Assembly: GCA_025933895.1 (NCBI GenBank)
Contig: JAICZB010000023.1
Location: 1-16,090 of the forward strand
Length of the DNA stretch: 16,090 bases
Direction: 5' to 3'
DNA from: Thermoleophilia bacterium
Lineage (GTDB): Bacteria; Actinomycetota; Thermoleophilia; Gaiellales; Gaiellaceae
Positions within the stretch are counted from its first letter, which is position 1. Every line of letters begins with the position of its first letter. The position numbers and the translations under genes were made by a program. The notes beneath the pieces are model-generated. The model was not told the DNA's origin, did not search any database, and was given only the letters and a program-made list of their open reading frames with translations. Positions 1-6,155 of the stretch are shown here, in pieces.

Positions 1-618
1 ACGACGACCATCTACGTCACGCACGACCAGATCGAGGCGATGACGCTGGGGCAGCGCGTCGCGGTCATGCGCGACGGACGGATCCAGCAGGTCGACACGC
101 CGCAGGAGCTCTACGCCCGGCCGGCCAATCTCTTCGTCGCGGCTTTCATCGGCTCGCCGGCGATGAACCTCGTCGAGGCGGAGATCGGCCACGGCCAGGT
201 GCAGTTCGGCGGCTACGCGATCCCGCTCCAGGCGGCCGAAGCGCCTCCCGCCGGACACGTGATCGCCGGCATCCGCCCAGAGGCTTTCGAGGACGGCGCC
301 TTCGCAGACCCGTCGCTGCCGCGGATCGACGTGAACGTCGAGGTCGTCGAGGAGCTCGGCGCGGACACGCACGCGCTCTTCTCGGTCGCCGCCCCCCGCG
401 TCGAGGTGAGCGAGGTGCGCGCGGCGGCAGGGGACGACGATGCGGCGCTCACCGCGGTCGAAGGCTCGCTGTTCACGGCGCGTGTCGATCCGGGGACATC
501 CGCCGAGCCCGGCAAGCCGTTTCGCCTCGCCGTCGACCCGTCGCGCTTCCACTACTTCGACACGGGGACCGGGCTCCGGCTCGAGCCCGTGCGCGCGCTC
601 GCGACGGTCGGCGCCTAA
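1..618 (+). CDS. ABC transporter ATP-binding protein, MalK/UgpC type (5' truncated)
   Basis: The reading frame is open from base 1, so only the C-terminal 205 residues or so are present. The first residues read TTTIYVTHDQIEAMT, which is the H-loop (switch histidine) end of an ABC ATPase. It is followed by the RVAVMRDGRIQQVDTPQELYARP segment typical of the MalK/UgpC/MsmK subfamily. Next comes NLFVAAFIGSPAMNLVEA and a C-terminal TOBE region containing GIRPEAF. Family members power uptake of sugars or related solutes through a binding-protein-dependent permease at the inner membrane. The substrate cannot be told from this fragment. Walker A, the signature motif and Walker B lie outside the window. 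The TAA stop overlaps the stop of the converging zinc-ribbon gene by four bases (615-618). Confidence 0.93.
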   Translation, partial: TTTIYVTHDQIEAMTLGQRVAVMRDGRIQQVDTPQELYARPANLFVAAFIGSPAMNLVEAEIGHGQVQFGGYAIPLQAAEAPPAGHVIAGIRPEAFEDGAFADPSLPRIDVNVEVVEELGADTHALFSVAAPRVEVSEVRAAAGDDDAALTAVEGSLFTARVDPGTSAEPGKPFRLAVDPSRFHYFDTGTGLRLEPVRALATVGA

Positions 619-932
619 CCGCCTTCGGCGCGGTTCGCCTCGGCATCCCGGTTCACGCGTTCGAAGCAGTCCGGGCAGATCCCGTGCGTCGAACGCCGGA
701 CGAGCTGCTTCGCGATCCGGGTCTGGCCGCTGCCGATCGCGTCGAGCCTGAGCCAGCCGCGGCCGACCTGCAGCCTCCCGCACCACGCACAGTGGACGAG
801 CATCGTGCCGCCGGTCCGTGCTTCGCGCAGGATCCGCGCGAGACTCGAGACGCGGGCGGCGTCGACCGTGAAGGAACGTGCCCGCTCCTGCGCTGAGAGC
901 GCTCTCGCGACGAGATCTTCGTACTCCGGCAC
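615..932 (-). CDS. Small CxxC zinc-ribbon protein (CAWC...HGICPDC), unknown function
   Basis: This encodes about 105 residues. Two cysteine pairs, C48-A-W-C51 and C86-P-D-C89, lie about 35 residues apart, with THGICPDCFERV around the second pair. This CAWC/HGICPxC pattern is a recurrent zinc-ribbon-like module, found alone or at the end of PAS/GAF signalling proteins in many bacteria. Residues 1-45 are predicted helical and charged. I chose GTG at 932 because GAGGAG (945-940) sits 7 bases upstream. A TTG at 980 would add 16 residues (PRARAAAIFLARSPG) with no ribosome binding site. Metal binding is inferred from the cysteines, and the function is unknown. Its TAG stop overlaps the ABC gene's TAA. 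Confidence 0.78.
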   Translation of the reverse strand: MPEYEDLVARALSAQERARSFTVDAARVSSLARILREARTGGTMLVHCAWCGRLQVGRGWLRLDAIGSGQTRIAKQLVRRSTHGICPDCFERVNRDAEANRAEGG

Positions 933-1004
933 CCCAGGGCTCCTCGCGAGGAATATCGCAGCCGCCCGCGCGCGCGGCAAGAGCCGGAACAGGCGCGCGC
1001 CGGG

Positions 1005-1238
1005 CTAGCCCAGAACAGGCACGCCGTCCGCGAGGACGGCGCAGTCCGGCGACCGGACGATCTCACCGGCCTGGCGCAACTCCACGAACGCGTTCGGCGC
1101 GAGGACGACCCGCCTGCCGCAGTCATCGCCGCACTCGCACAGGAACTCCCCCGGCAGGTCGGGGTCGGCCGACTCGAGCAGGTCGTAGATCCGGTCGTTG
1201 ACCTCGCAGAAGAGGTGGGAGCGTCGGTCGGCGGTCAT
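1005..1238 (-). CDS. Small cysteine-motif protein (FLCECGDDCG), unknown function
   Basis: This is a 77-residue protein starting at ATG. The core FLCECGDDCGRRVVLAP (C34, C36, C40) matches a short-protein pattern common in high-GC actinobacterial genomes. Those proteins have an N-terminal acidic helix (here NDRIYDLLESADPD), then a CECGxxxC knuckle followed by a beta strand. Further cysteines at 11 and 66 may or may not take part in metal binding. No catalytic motif or signal peptide is visible. It lies upstream of the CAWC zinc-ribbon gene on the same strand, 72 bases away, so the two could be co-transcribed. It is divergent from the peroxiredoxin. No strong ribosome binding site is seen at the chosen ATG. 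Confidence 0.75.
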   Translation of the reverse strand: MTADRRSHLFCEVNDRIYDLLESADPDLPGEFLCECGDDCGRRVVLAPNAFVELRQAGEIVRSPDCAVLADGVPVLG

Positions 1239-1375
1239 GCCGAGAGCATGCTCCTCGGAAGGAGCTCACAGGAAGAGGAAGAGGCGCGGGCTTACCGACG
1301 TTTTACCGATAGGCGTTGCTGTTTGCCACGCCTTCAATGCGAGCGTTAGGGTCGCTCGAAAGGAGGAGGTACCGG
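1239..1375. promoter_or_regulatory. Divergent spacer before the peroxiredoxin, with an 11-bp-period direct repeat and inverted repeats
   Basis: The spacer separates the CECG protein (minus) from the peroxiredoxin (plus). It contains TTACCGA at 1292-1298 and again at 1303-1309, an exact 11-bp period that puts both copies on one helix face. A palindromic block lies at 1240-1258 (CCGAG, AGCATGCT, CTCGG). An inverted repeat, CGAGCG (1340-1345) and CGCTCG (1353-1358) around a 7-base loop, ends two bases before the Shine-Dalgarno. No clear -35/-10 pair was identified. Assignment as an operator is inference from geometry only. Confidence 0.4.
1360..1370 (+). promoter_or_regulatory. Strong ribosome binding site fixing the peroxiredoxin start
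   Basis: AAGGAGGAGGT ends five bases before the ATG at 1376. It decides the start against the longer open frame from 1316, which would add 20 residues absent from this protein family. Confidence 0.85.
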
Positions 1376-2050
1376 ATGGAACTGACGATCGGCGACACCG
1401 CGCCGGACTTCGAGGCGCAGACGACGGAGGGCACGATCCACTTCCACGACTGGATCGGCGACTCGTGGGCGGTGCTGTTCTCGCACCCCAAGGACTTCAC
1501 TCCCGTGTGCACCACCGAGCTCGGCTACATGGCGGCCATCAAGCCGGAGTTCGACCGGCGGAACACGAAGATCATCGGCCTCTCGGTCGATTCGGCGGAC
1601 GACCACGGGACGTGGGCGCAGGACATCGAGGAGACGCAGGGGACCGCTCCCAACTATCCGCTCATCGGCGATCCGCACCTCACGGTCGCGAAGCTCTACG
1701 GGATGCTGCCCGCGGGCCTCGAGGGCGAGGCGCACGGACGTACGCCGGCGGACAACCAGACCGTCCGCAACGTGTTCGTGATCGGGCCGGACAAGAAGAT
1801 CAAGCTGATCCTCGTCTATCCGATGACGACCGGCCGCAACTTCGACGAGGTGCTGCGGGTCATCGACTCGCTCCAGCTCACCGCCGGGCACAAGGTCTCG
1901 ACGCCCGTGCAGTGGCAGCCCGGCGAGGACGTGATCATCTCCGGCTCCGTGTCGAACGACGAGGCGAAGGAGCTCTTCGGCGAGTGGCGCGAGACGAAGC
2001 CGTACATCCGGATCGTCCCGGATCCGTCCAAGGTCGCGGCGAAAGCCTGA
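1376..2050 (+). CDS. 1-Cys peroxiredoxin (Prx6/AhpC-TSA family)
   Basis: This 224-residue protein is a thiol peroxidase that reduces hydrogen peroxide and organic hydroperoxides in the cytoplasm. The peroxidatic motif is HPKDFTPVCTTELG with Cys45. The conserved Pro/Thr of PxxxT/SxxC are in place (T42, P43). Cys45 is the only cysteine in the chain, so no resolving cysteine exists and an external thiol reductant is required. Other Prx6 marks are LSVDSADDHGTWAQDI, the conserved Arg region NQTVRNVFVIGPDKKIKL, and a long C-terminal arm from about residue 165 including TPVQWQPGEDVII. The length is normal for Prx6 proteins. The start follows an excellent Shine-Dalgarno. A strong hairpin directly follows the stop, suggesting a monocistronic unit. 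Confidence 0.95.
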   Translation: MELTIGDTAPDFEAQTTEGTIHFHDWIGDSWAVLFSHPKDFTPVCTTELGYMAAIKPEFDRRNTKIIGLSVDSADDHGTWAQDIEETQGTAPNYPLIGDPHLTVAKLYGMLPAGLEGEAHGRTPADNQTVRNVFVIGPDKKIKLILVYPMTTGRNFDEVLRVIDSLQLTAGHKVSTPVQWQPGEDVIISGSVSNDEAKELFGEWRETKPYIRIVPDPSKVAAKA

Positions 2051-2063
2051 GCTGACACCGCAA

Positions 2064-2105
2064 CGAGCCGGCGCCCCCGCTGCGGCACGGTTTGGCGCCG
2101 GCTCG
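2064..2105 (+). terminator. Terminator-like hairpin after the peroxiredoxin
   Basis: CGAGCCGGCGCC (2064-2075) and GGCGCCGGCTCG (2094-2105) form a perfect 12-bp stem with an 18-base loop, starting 14 bases after the stop codon. There is no T-tract, as is common for actinobacterial terminators. It separates the peroxiredoxin from the small His-rich gene downstream. Confidence 0.65.
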
Positions 2106-2149
2106 AGGACGGGTAGAGGAGCGGCAACAGGCACGAGGAGGTTGTTGCC

Positions 2150-2326
2150 GTGCTGCACCCGCACCTGCCGCATCCGCATCTGCCGCACCCGCACGTCCAC
2201 GCGGGCTTCGAGGAACACCCGTGGCGGATGCTTCCCGCCGCGCTGGGGACGATCGTCCTCCTCACGGCGGTGCTGATCGTCGTCTGCTTCGAGCTTGCGA
2301 AGGCCTTCACCGGCCAGGCGTACTGA
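2150..2326 (+). CDS. His-Pro-repeat single-pass membrane miniprotein (58 aa)
   Basis: A GTG start preceded by GAGGAGG (2135-2141, 8-base spacing) opens a 58-residue frame ending in TGA. The N-terminus carries HPHLPHPHLPHPHVH (residues 3-17), seven histidines alternating with prolines, with an eighth at 23. A hydrophobic segment follows (about 28-49, PAALGTIVLLTAVLIVVCFEL), then a short tail AKAFTGQAY. The repeat unit CTG-CCG-CAY-CCG-CAY uses both CAC and CAT, so the repeat is conserved as protein rather than as identical DNA. I infer that a His-rich, possibly metal-binding segment is displayed beside a membrane anchor. No known family was recognised. It has its own ribosome binding site and lies between the hairpin and the c-di-GMP gene. 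It is below usual ORF length cutoffs and easily missed. Confidence 0.72.
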   Translation: MLHPHLPHPHLPHPHVHAGFEEHPWRMLPAALGTIVLLTAVLIVVCFELAKAFTGQAY

Positions 2327-2387
2327 CCGCCGCCCAGACCCGATACCCCGTCCGGGGGAGGCGTGACGGCCCGAGAAGGCCGATTTC

Positions 2388-4127
2388 GTGTCAGTGTCTG
2401 CGGCGCCGCTTGCATTCCGCGAGTACGACGACGAAAACGACCCCCTCCCTGGGGACGAGGTCGCTCGCCGCTACCGCACGCTGATCGATCACCTGCCGCT
2501 CGTCGTCTACGTCGACGCGCTCGATTCGGTCAGCTCGAACATCTTCACGAGCCCGCAGATCGAGCCTCTTCTCGGCTACAGCGTCGAGGAGTGGAAGACC
2601 GACACCGACCTGTTCACCCGCCTGCTCCACGAGGAAGACCGCGAGCGCGTGCTCGCCTCCCACGCGCAAACCCATGAGACGCACGAGCCGCTGAGCATCG
2701 AGTACCGGCTGATCGCTCGCGACGGACGGATCGTCTGGCTCCGGGACGAAGGCGTCATCGTCCTCGACGACCACGGGCAGCCGCTCTACCTGCAGGGTTA
2801 CCTCCTCGACATCACGCGCGAGCGCGAGGCGGAGCTGCAGTTGCGGCAGCAGGCGCTCTACGACACGTTGACCGGCCTCGCCAACCGCGCCTTCTTCCAC
2901 GAGCGGCTGCGCCACGCGATCAAGCTCCGGCACGAGGAGGGCGAGGCCACCGGGCTGCTCTACGTCGACCTCGACGACTTCAAGGGGATCAACGACCGGT
3001 GGGGCCACGACCTCGGCGACGAGGTGCTCAGGGAGATCGGCCGCCGGATCGAGCAGTCGGTCCGGCCCGGCGACACGGCCGCCCGTCTCGGCGGCGACGA
3101 GTTCGCGGTCGTCCTGACGGAGCCGCTCACGCCCGAACAGGCCGTGGGGGTTGCCGAGCGGCTGCTGAAGGAGATCGGCAAGCCGCTCGAGAGTGGCTCG
3201 GGCCCGTTGTACACGAGCGCGAGCATCGGCATCGCGTTCGGCGACCACGACGAGACGCTGCTCAAGGAAGCCGACATCGCGATGTACCGAGCGAAGGCCC
3301 ATCCCGACCTCGGCTACGCGTTCTTCGATCCGGAGCTCGACCGGGCCGCTCTCGACCGGTCGAAGCGGATCGGCGAGCTGCGCGAAGGCATCGCCCGGGG
3401 CGAGTTCCGGCTCGACTACCAGGCGGTCGTCGATCTCGGGAGGAGCAGCATCACCGGCTACGAGGCCCTCGTCCGCTGGGAGCATCCGACCGCCGGCGAG
3501 CTTCCGCCCGGCGAGTTCATCCCCCTCGCCGAGGAGACGGGCCTCATCGTCGGCCTGGGCGAATGGGTGCTCACGGAGGCGTGTACCGAGGCCACCCGTC
3601 TCTGCCAGCTGCACGGCCGGCCGATGCACATGTCGGTCAACGTCTCGGCCCGACAGCTCCACCATCCCGACTTCCTCCGCCACGTCACGCGCGCGATCGA
3701 TGCGTCGGCGCTCATGCCCAGCCTGCTCACGCTCGAGCTCACGGAGAGCACGCTGCTCTCATCCGACGAACGCGTCGCAGAGACGCTCCGGGCGATCAAG
3801 GAGCTCGGCGTCGTCCTCGCGCTCGACGACTTCGGGACGGGTTACGCGTCGCTTTCGTATCTGCGGCAGTTCCCGATCGACGTGGTCAAGATCGACCGGA
3901 GCTTCACCGCGCACGTCGGCACCAAGGACGGCGACCTCGTGCTGCTCAAGGGCATCATCGACCTCGGGCACGCGCTCGAGCTCAACCTCGTCGCCGAGGG
4001 GATCGAGACCTCCGAGCAGCACACGATCGTGCGCAAGCTCGGCTGCCAGCAGGCTCAGGGGTTCTACTTCGGCCGGCCGTCACACCCGGCTCAGCGGGAC
4101 CTCGACGCCTCGATCGGCGGCATCTAG
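2388..4127 (+). CDS. PAS-GGDEF-EAL c-di-GMP turnover protein
   Basis: This is a 579-residue bifunctional-looking c-di-GMP enzyme. Residues about 25-150 form a PAS/PAC sensor (YRTLIDHLPLVVYVD, then GYLLDITREREAELQ), leading through a short coiled segment into the GGDEF domain (about 157-325). The diguanylate cyclase motif GGDEF is at 235-239. The allosteric I-site RPGD is at 226-229, correctly five residues upstream. The EAL phosphodiesterase domain (about 335-575) has EALVRW at 359, NVSARQL, ELTES, DDFGTGYASL at 480, KIDRSF, AEGIET and QGFYFGRP, all of which look intact. There are no membrane helices or signal peptide, so it is cytoplasmic. The start is GTG with GAGAAGG (2373-2379) upstream. 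Whether synthesis or hydrolysis dominates cannot be read from sequence. Confidence 0.96.
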   Translation: MSVSAAPLAFREYDDENDPLPGDEVARRYRTLIDHLPLVVYVDALDSVSSNIFTSPQIEPLLGYSVEEWKTDTDLFTRLLHEEDRERVLASHAQTHETHEPLSIEYRLIARDGRIVWLRDEGVIVLDDHGQPLYLQGYLLDITREREAELQLRQQALYDTLTGLANRAFFHERLRHAIKLRHEEGEATGLLYVDLDDFKGINDRWGHDLGDEVLREIGRRIEQSVRPGDTAARLGGDEFAVVLTEPLTPEQAVGVAERLLKEIGKPLESGSGPLYTSASIGIAFGDHDETLLKEADIAMYRAKAHPDLGYAFFDPELDRAALDRSKRIGELREGIARGEFRLDYQAVVDLGRSSITGYEALVRWEHPTAGELPPGEFIPLAEETGLIVGLGEWVLTEACTEATRLCQLHGRPMHMSVNVSARQLHHPDFLRHVTRAIDASALMPSLLTLELTESTLLSSDERVAETLRAIKELGVVLALDDFGTGYASLSYLRQFPIDVVKIDRSFTAHVGTKDGDLVLLKGIIDLGHALELNLVAEGIETSEQHTIVRKLGCQQAQGFYFGRPSHPAQRDLDASIGGI

Positions 4128-4136
4128 CATCCAGCT

Positions 4137-4553
4137 CTAGCGGGCTTTCCCTTCGAGGTAGCGTTCGAGGCCGTCGTCGCGGATCGGCTCCCACTCGCAG
4201 GCGTAGTCGACGTACGTGTGCCACTGCGGCCGGATCCCGTGGCCGGGGTCGAACAGGCCGAGACGGACGCTCCCGACCGCGCCTGTTTCCGGGTCCTTGC
4301 TCCAGAGCGCACTGCCGCACGCCGAGCAGAAGCACTTCGGCCAGCCGTCCTCGGGCGCGTACTCGCGCACGAGCTCCTCGCCCGAGAGGAGGTGGAACGA
4401 CCCGGGAGCGAGCCGTGCCTGCGGAGAGGCCGCGGTTCCGGTGCGCCGCTGGCAGCGCGTGCAGTGGCAGTAGCCGGCACTCAGCGGCTCCTCGGTCACC
4501 TCGAAGCGCACGGCTCCGCACATGCAGTGCCCGGTGTACGGCGCACCGGCCAT
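4137..4553 (-). CDS. GFA/CENP-V domain zinc protein
   Basis: This 138-residue protein matches the GFA fold (glutathione-dependent formaldehyde-activating enzyme/CENP-V). The start region is TGHCMCGAVRFEV with C10 and C12. YCHCTRCQRRTG follows with C29, C31 and C34, then WPKCFCSACGSALWS with C76 and C79. In the founding Gfa enzyme C10/C12/C76/C79 correspond to the structural zinc and C29/C31/C34 to the second, catalytic-type zinc. Many family members have no shown formaldehyde activity, so the substrate is unknown. The ATG at 4553 overlaps the TAA of the upstream UBP zinc-finger gene in a TAATG junction, implying translational coupling. A longer in-frame start near 4640 is unlikely because it would lie inside that gene. 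Confidence 0.9.
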   Translation of the reverse strand: MAGAPYTGHCMCGAVRFEVTEEPLSAGYCHCTRCQRRTGTAASPQARLAPGSFHLLSGEELVREYAPEDGWPKCFCSACGSALWSKDPETGAVGSVRLGLFDPGHGIRPQWHTYVDYACEWEPIRDDGLERYLEGKAR

Positions 4554-4891
4554 TACAGGAGCGGCGACGGCGGGATTCGGCTCTCGCCGGCGATTCCGTC
4601 GATCGCGAGCCCGACCTCGTCCACGTAGCACCAGCTCCAATCCTCACCGGGCTGGAGCGAGCGGATGATCGGGTGCGCGGTGGCGTGATGATGAGCGGTG
4701 GCGTGGCGATTCGGAGAGCTGTCACAGCAACCGACGTGACCACACGTCAGGCAGATGCGCAGATGGACCCACTTGCCGCCGGTGCGCAGGCAGTCCTCGC
4801 AGCCGTCCACCTCGGCCGGGAGCTCGCTGACGGCGACCGCATCGAGGTGAGTGCAGGGCGGGCCGGCCACAGGGCGAGCGTAGCCCTCCAT
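4553..4891 (-). CDS. UBP-type zinc-finger domain protein
   Basis: This is a 112-residue protein with a zf-UBP domain over most of its length: CTHLDAV (C13), CEDCLRTGGKWVHLRICLTCGHVGCC (C31, C34, C47, C50, C55), then NRHATAHHHATAHPIIRSLQPGEDWSWCYVDE. Eukaryotic zf-UBP domains bind the ubiquitin C-terminus. Short stand-alone bacterial copies are common in actinobacteria, but their ligand is not established. The HATAHHHATAHP stretch supplies zinc-ligand histidines. I chose ATG at 4891, where similarity to the family begins. The open frame upstream antisense to the methyltransferase has no support. It is co-transcribed and probably coupled with the GFA gene, which suggests a shared role for two small zinc proteins. 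Confidence 0.88.
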   Translation of the reverse strand: MEGYARPVAGPPCTHLDAVAVSELPAEVDGCEDCLRTGGKWVHLRICLTCGHVGCCDSSPNRHATAHHHATAHPIIRSLQPGEDWSWCYVDEVGLAIDGIAGESRIPPSPLL

Positions 4892-4948
4892 TCCCGGCCT
4901 GCGTCGCGGCTTGACGCGCCGCGCCGTCGCCTGCCAGTCTCCGAAGCG

Positions 4949-5557
4949 ATGATGCGACGTCTCTTTGCGGCGCTGTACGACACGGTCAGCAGGGGGTCGG
5001 AGGAAGCGGGCCTGCGGCAGGAGCGGAAGCAGCTGCTCGCGGACGCCGAAGGCGCGACGCTCGAGATCGGCGCCGGCACCGGGCTCAACCTCGAGCACTA
5101 TCCGGAGGCGGTGACCCGGCTCGTCCTCGTCGAGCCGGACAGGCACATGCGCCGTCGCCTCGGCCGGCGCCTCGAGACTCTCGGCCGGACTGCGGAGATC
5201 GTGGAGGCGTCGGTCGAAGACCTCCCGTTCCCGGACGCGAGCTTCGACACGGTCGTGGCGACCTACGTCCTCTGCAGCGTGCCCGACCAGGAGAGAGCGC
5301 TCGCGGAGATCGCCCGCGTCCTGAAGCCGAGCGGCCGCTTTCTCTTCCTCGAGCACGTCCGGTCCGGCGAGGCGAAGCTCGCAAAGCGGCAGGACCGGAT
5401 CAGACCGCTCTACAACCTTGTCGGCTGCAATCCCAACCGGGACACGTTGGCCAGGATCGAGTCGTCCACGCTCACGGTCGAGTCGGTCAGACACGGCGAG
5501 GTGCCGAAGGCGCCGAAGGTCGGACGCCCGATGATCGTCGGCATGGCCCGCCGATGA
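4949..5557 (+). CDS. Class I SAM-dependent methyltransferase
   Basis: This is a 202-residue Rossmann-fold methyltransferase. Motif I is LEIGAGTGLNLEHY (residues 38-51), and LVEPD (60-64) supplies the acidic residue that binds the SAM ribose. Then come ASVEDLPFPDASFDTVVATYVLCSVPD and the post-motif VLKPSGRFLFLEHVRS. The LCSVPD/LEHVRS combination resembles the METTL7-like branch of small-molecule or thiol methyltransferases, but the substrate cannot be assigned. I chose ATG at 4949. A second ATG at 4952 is equally possible, and neither has a good Shine-Dalgarno. The much longer open frame upstream is an overprint of the GGDEF-EAL gene. The stop overlaps the VOC start (ATGA), so the two are translationally coupled. 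Confidence 0.9.
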   Translation: MMRRLFAALYDTVSRGSEEAGLRQERKQLLADAEGATLEIGAGTGLNLEHYPEAVTRLVLVEPDRHMRRRLGRRLETLGRTAEIVEASVEDLPFPDASFDTVVATYVLCSVPDQERALAEIARVLKPSGRFLFLEHVRSGEAKLAKRQDRIRPLYNLVGCNPNRDTLARIESSTLTVESVRHGEVPKAPKVGRPMIVGMARR

Positions 5558-5985
5558 GGCCGCGTCTCGTCGGCATCAATCACGTCGCTCTGCAGGTGGA
5601 CAACATCGAGGAGTCGGTCGCCTTCTATACCGAGCTGTTCGAGCCAACCGACGTGAACCGCAGCGTGCCCGGCGCCGCATTCCTCCGGATGGGCGATCAG
5701 TTCCTCGCGCTGTTCGAGCGCGGCCCGCGCTCGGAGGAGCCGCACTTCGGGCTCGTCGTCGACGACAAGGAGGCGGCGCGGCGCAGGTTCGAGGAAGCAG
5801 GCGTGGAGGTGCTTCCCGGGCGCTTCTTCGACATTCGCGATCCGAGCGGAAACCGCGTCCAGATCGTGCAGTACGACGAGGTCCAGTTCACGAAGACCGA
5901 GCGCGTGCTCGAGGGGATGGGCCTCGAGCTCGGCAAGTCCGAGGAGGCACTTGCCGAGCTCAGGGCGAAAGGACTAGCCGACTAG
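5554..5985 (+). CDS. VOC-family (glyoxalase/bleomycin-resistance fold) protein
   Basis: This is a 143-residue single-domain VOC protein. INHVALQVDNIEESVAFYTELF gives the first beta-alpha-beta unit with potential metal ligand H10. HFGLVVDD gives H64, and DPSGNRVQIV is the strand where most metal-dependent members carry Glu. Here that position is Gln103, so metal binding may be weakened or altered. A C-terminal helical tail (KTERVLEGMGLELGKSEEALAELRAKGL) is present. Related proteins include glyoxalase I, dioxygenases and resistance proteins, and this one cannot be assigned to a reaction. It overlaps the methyltransferase by ATGA. Its TAG shares four bases (5982-5985) with the converging small gene. 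Confidence 0.88.
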   Translation: MRPRLVGINHVALQVDNIEESVAFYTELFEPTDVNRSVPGAAFLRMGDQFLALFERGPRSEEPHFGLVVDDKEAARRRFEEAGVEVLPGRFFDIRDPSGNRVQIVQYDEVQFTKTERVLEGMGLELGKSEEALAELRAKGLAD

Positions 5986-6155
5986 CCGACAAGCTCGGCC
6001 AGCCGCTGCCGGGCGAGCTCGGCCAGCCGCTCGAGGCCGGGCGCATAGGCACCGGCGGCCTCGAGCAGGAGCTGCTGTCGTCGTTGGGCGTCGATCTCGC
6101 GCAGGAGCTCGTCGACGCGCTGACGTCGCAGCGGGCGGTCGTCCCGGCCGATCAC
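5982..6155 (-). CDS. 57-aa helical miniprotein coupled to the MFS gene
   Basis: GTG at 6155 overlaps the MFS stop as GTGA and opens a 57-residue frame ending in TAG. The product is highly charged and apparently all helical: DRPLRRQRVDELLREIDAQRR, QQLLLEAAGAYAPG, then LERLAELARQRLAELVG with an eight-residue repeat RLAEL. The underlying DNA repeats a 16-mer at 5992-6007 and 6016-6031 (24-bp period). It has no membrane helix and no recognised family. Strong third-position G/C bias, the four-base coupling to the transporter and an exactly fitting stop all favour a real gene. I infer a small accessory or coiled-coil partner of the efflux pump. It is short enough to be skipped by length filters. 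Confidence 0.68.
   Translation of the reverse strand: MIGRDDRPLRRQRVDELLREIDAQRRQQLLLEAAGAYAPGLERLAELARQRLAELVG

Noticed and set aside
1316..1375. Longer peroxiredoxin start at 1316.
   Set aside because: The Shine-Dalgarno at 1360-1370 lies inside this extension and fits the ATG at 1376. The added residues do not belong to the family.
2327..2387. Possible c-di-GMP riboswitch before the GGDEF-EAL gene.
   Set aside because: The leader is only 61 bases and lacks the conserved GEMM core and receptor segments. Only a CCCCG/CGGGG mini-hairpin is visible.
2391..3683. Long open frame on the minus strand (430 codons).
   Set aside because: It is antisense to the well-supported GGDEF-EAL gene. It has low-complexity composition from mirrored codon bias and no recognisable domain.
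2999..4948. Upstream extension of the methyltransferase frame, giving an 852-residue ORF.
   Set aside because: The extension is an Arg-rich overprint of GGDEF-EAL and of the UBP/GFA genes. Methyltransferase similarity begins at 4949.
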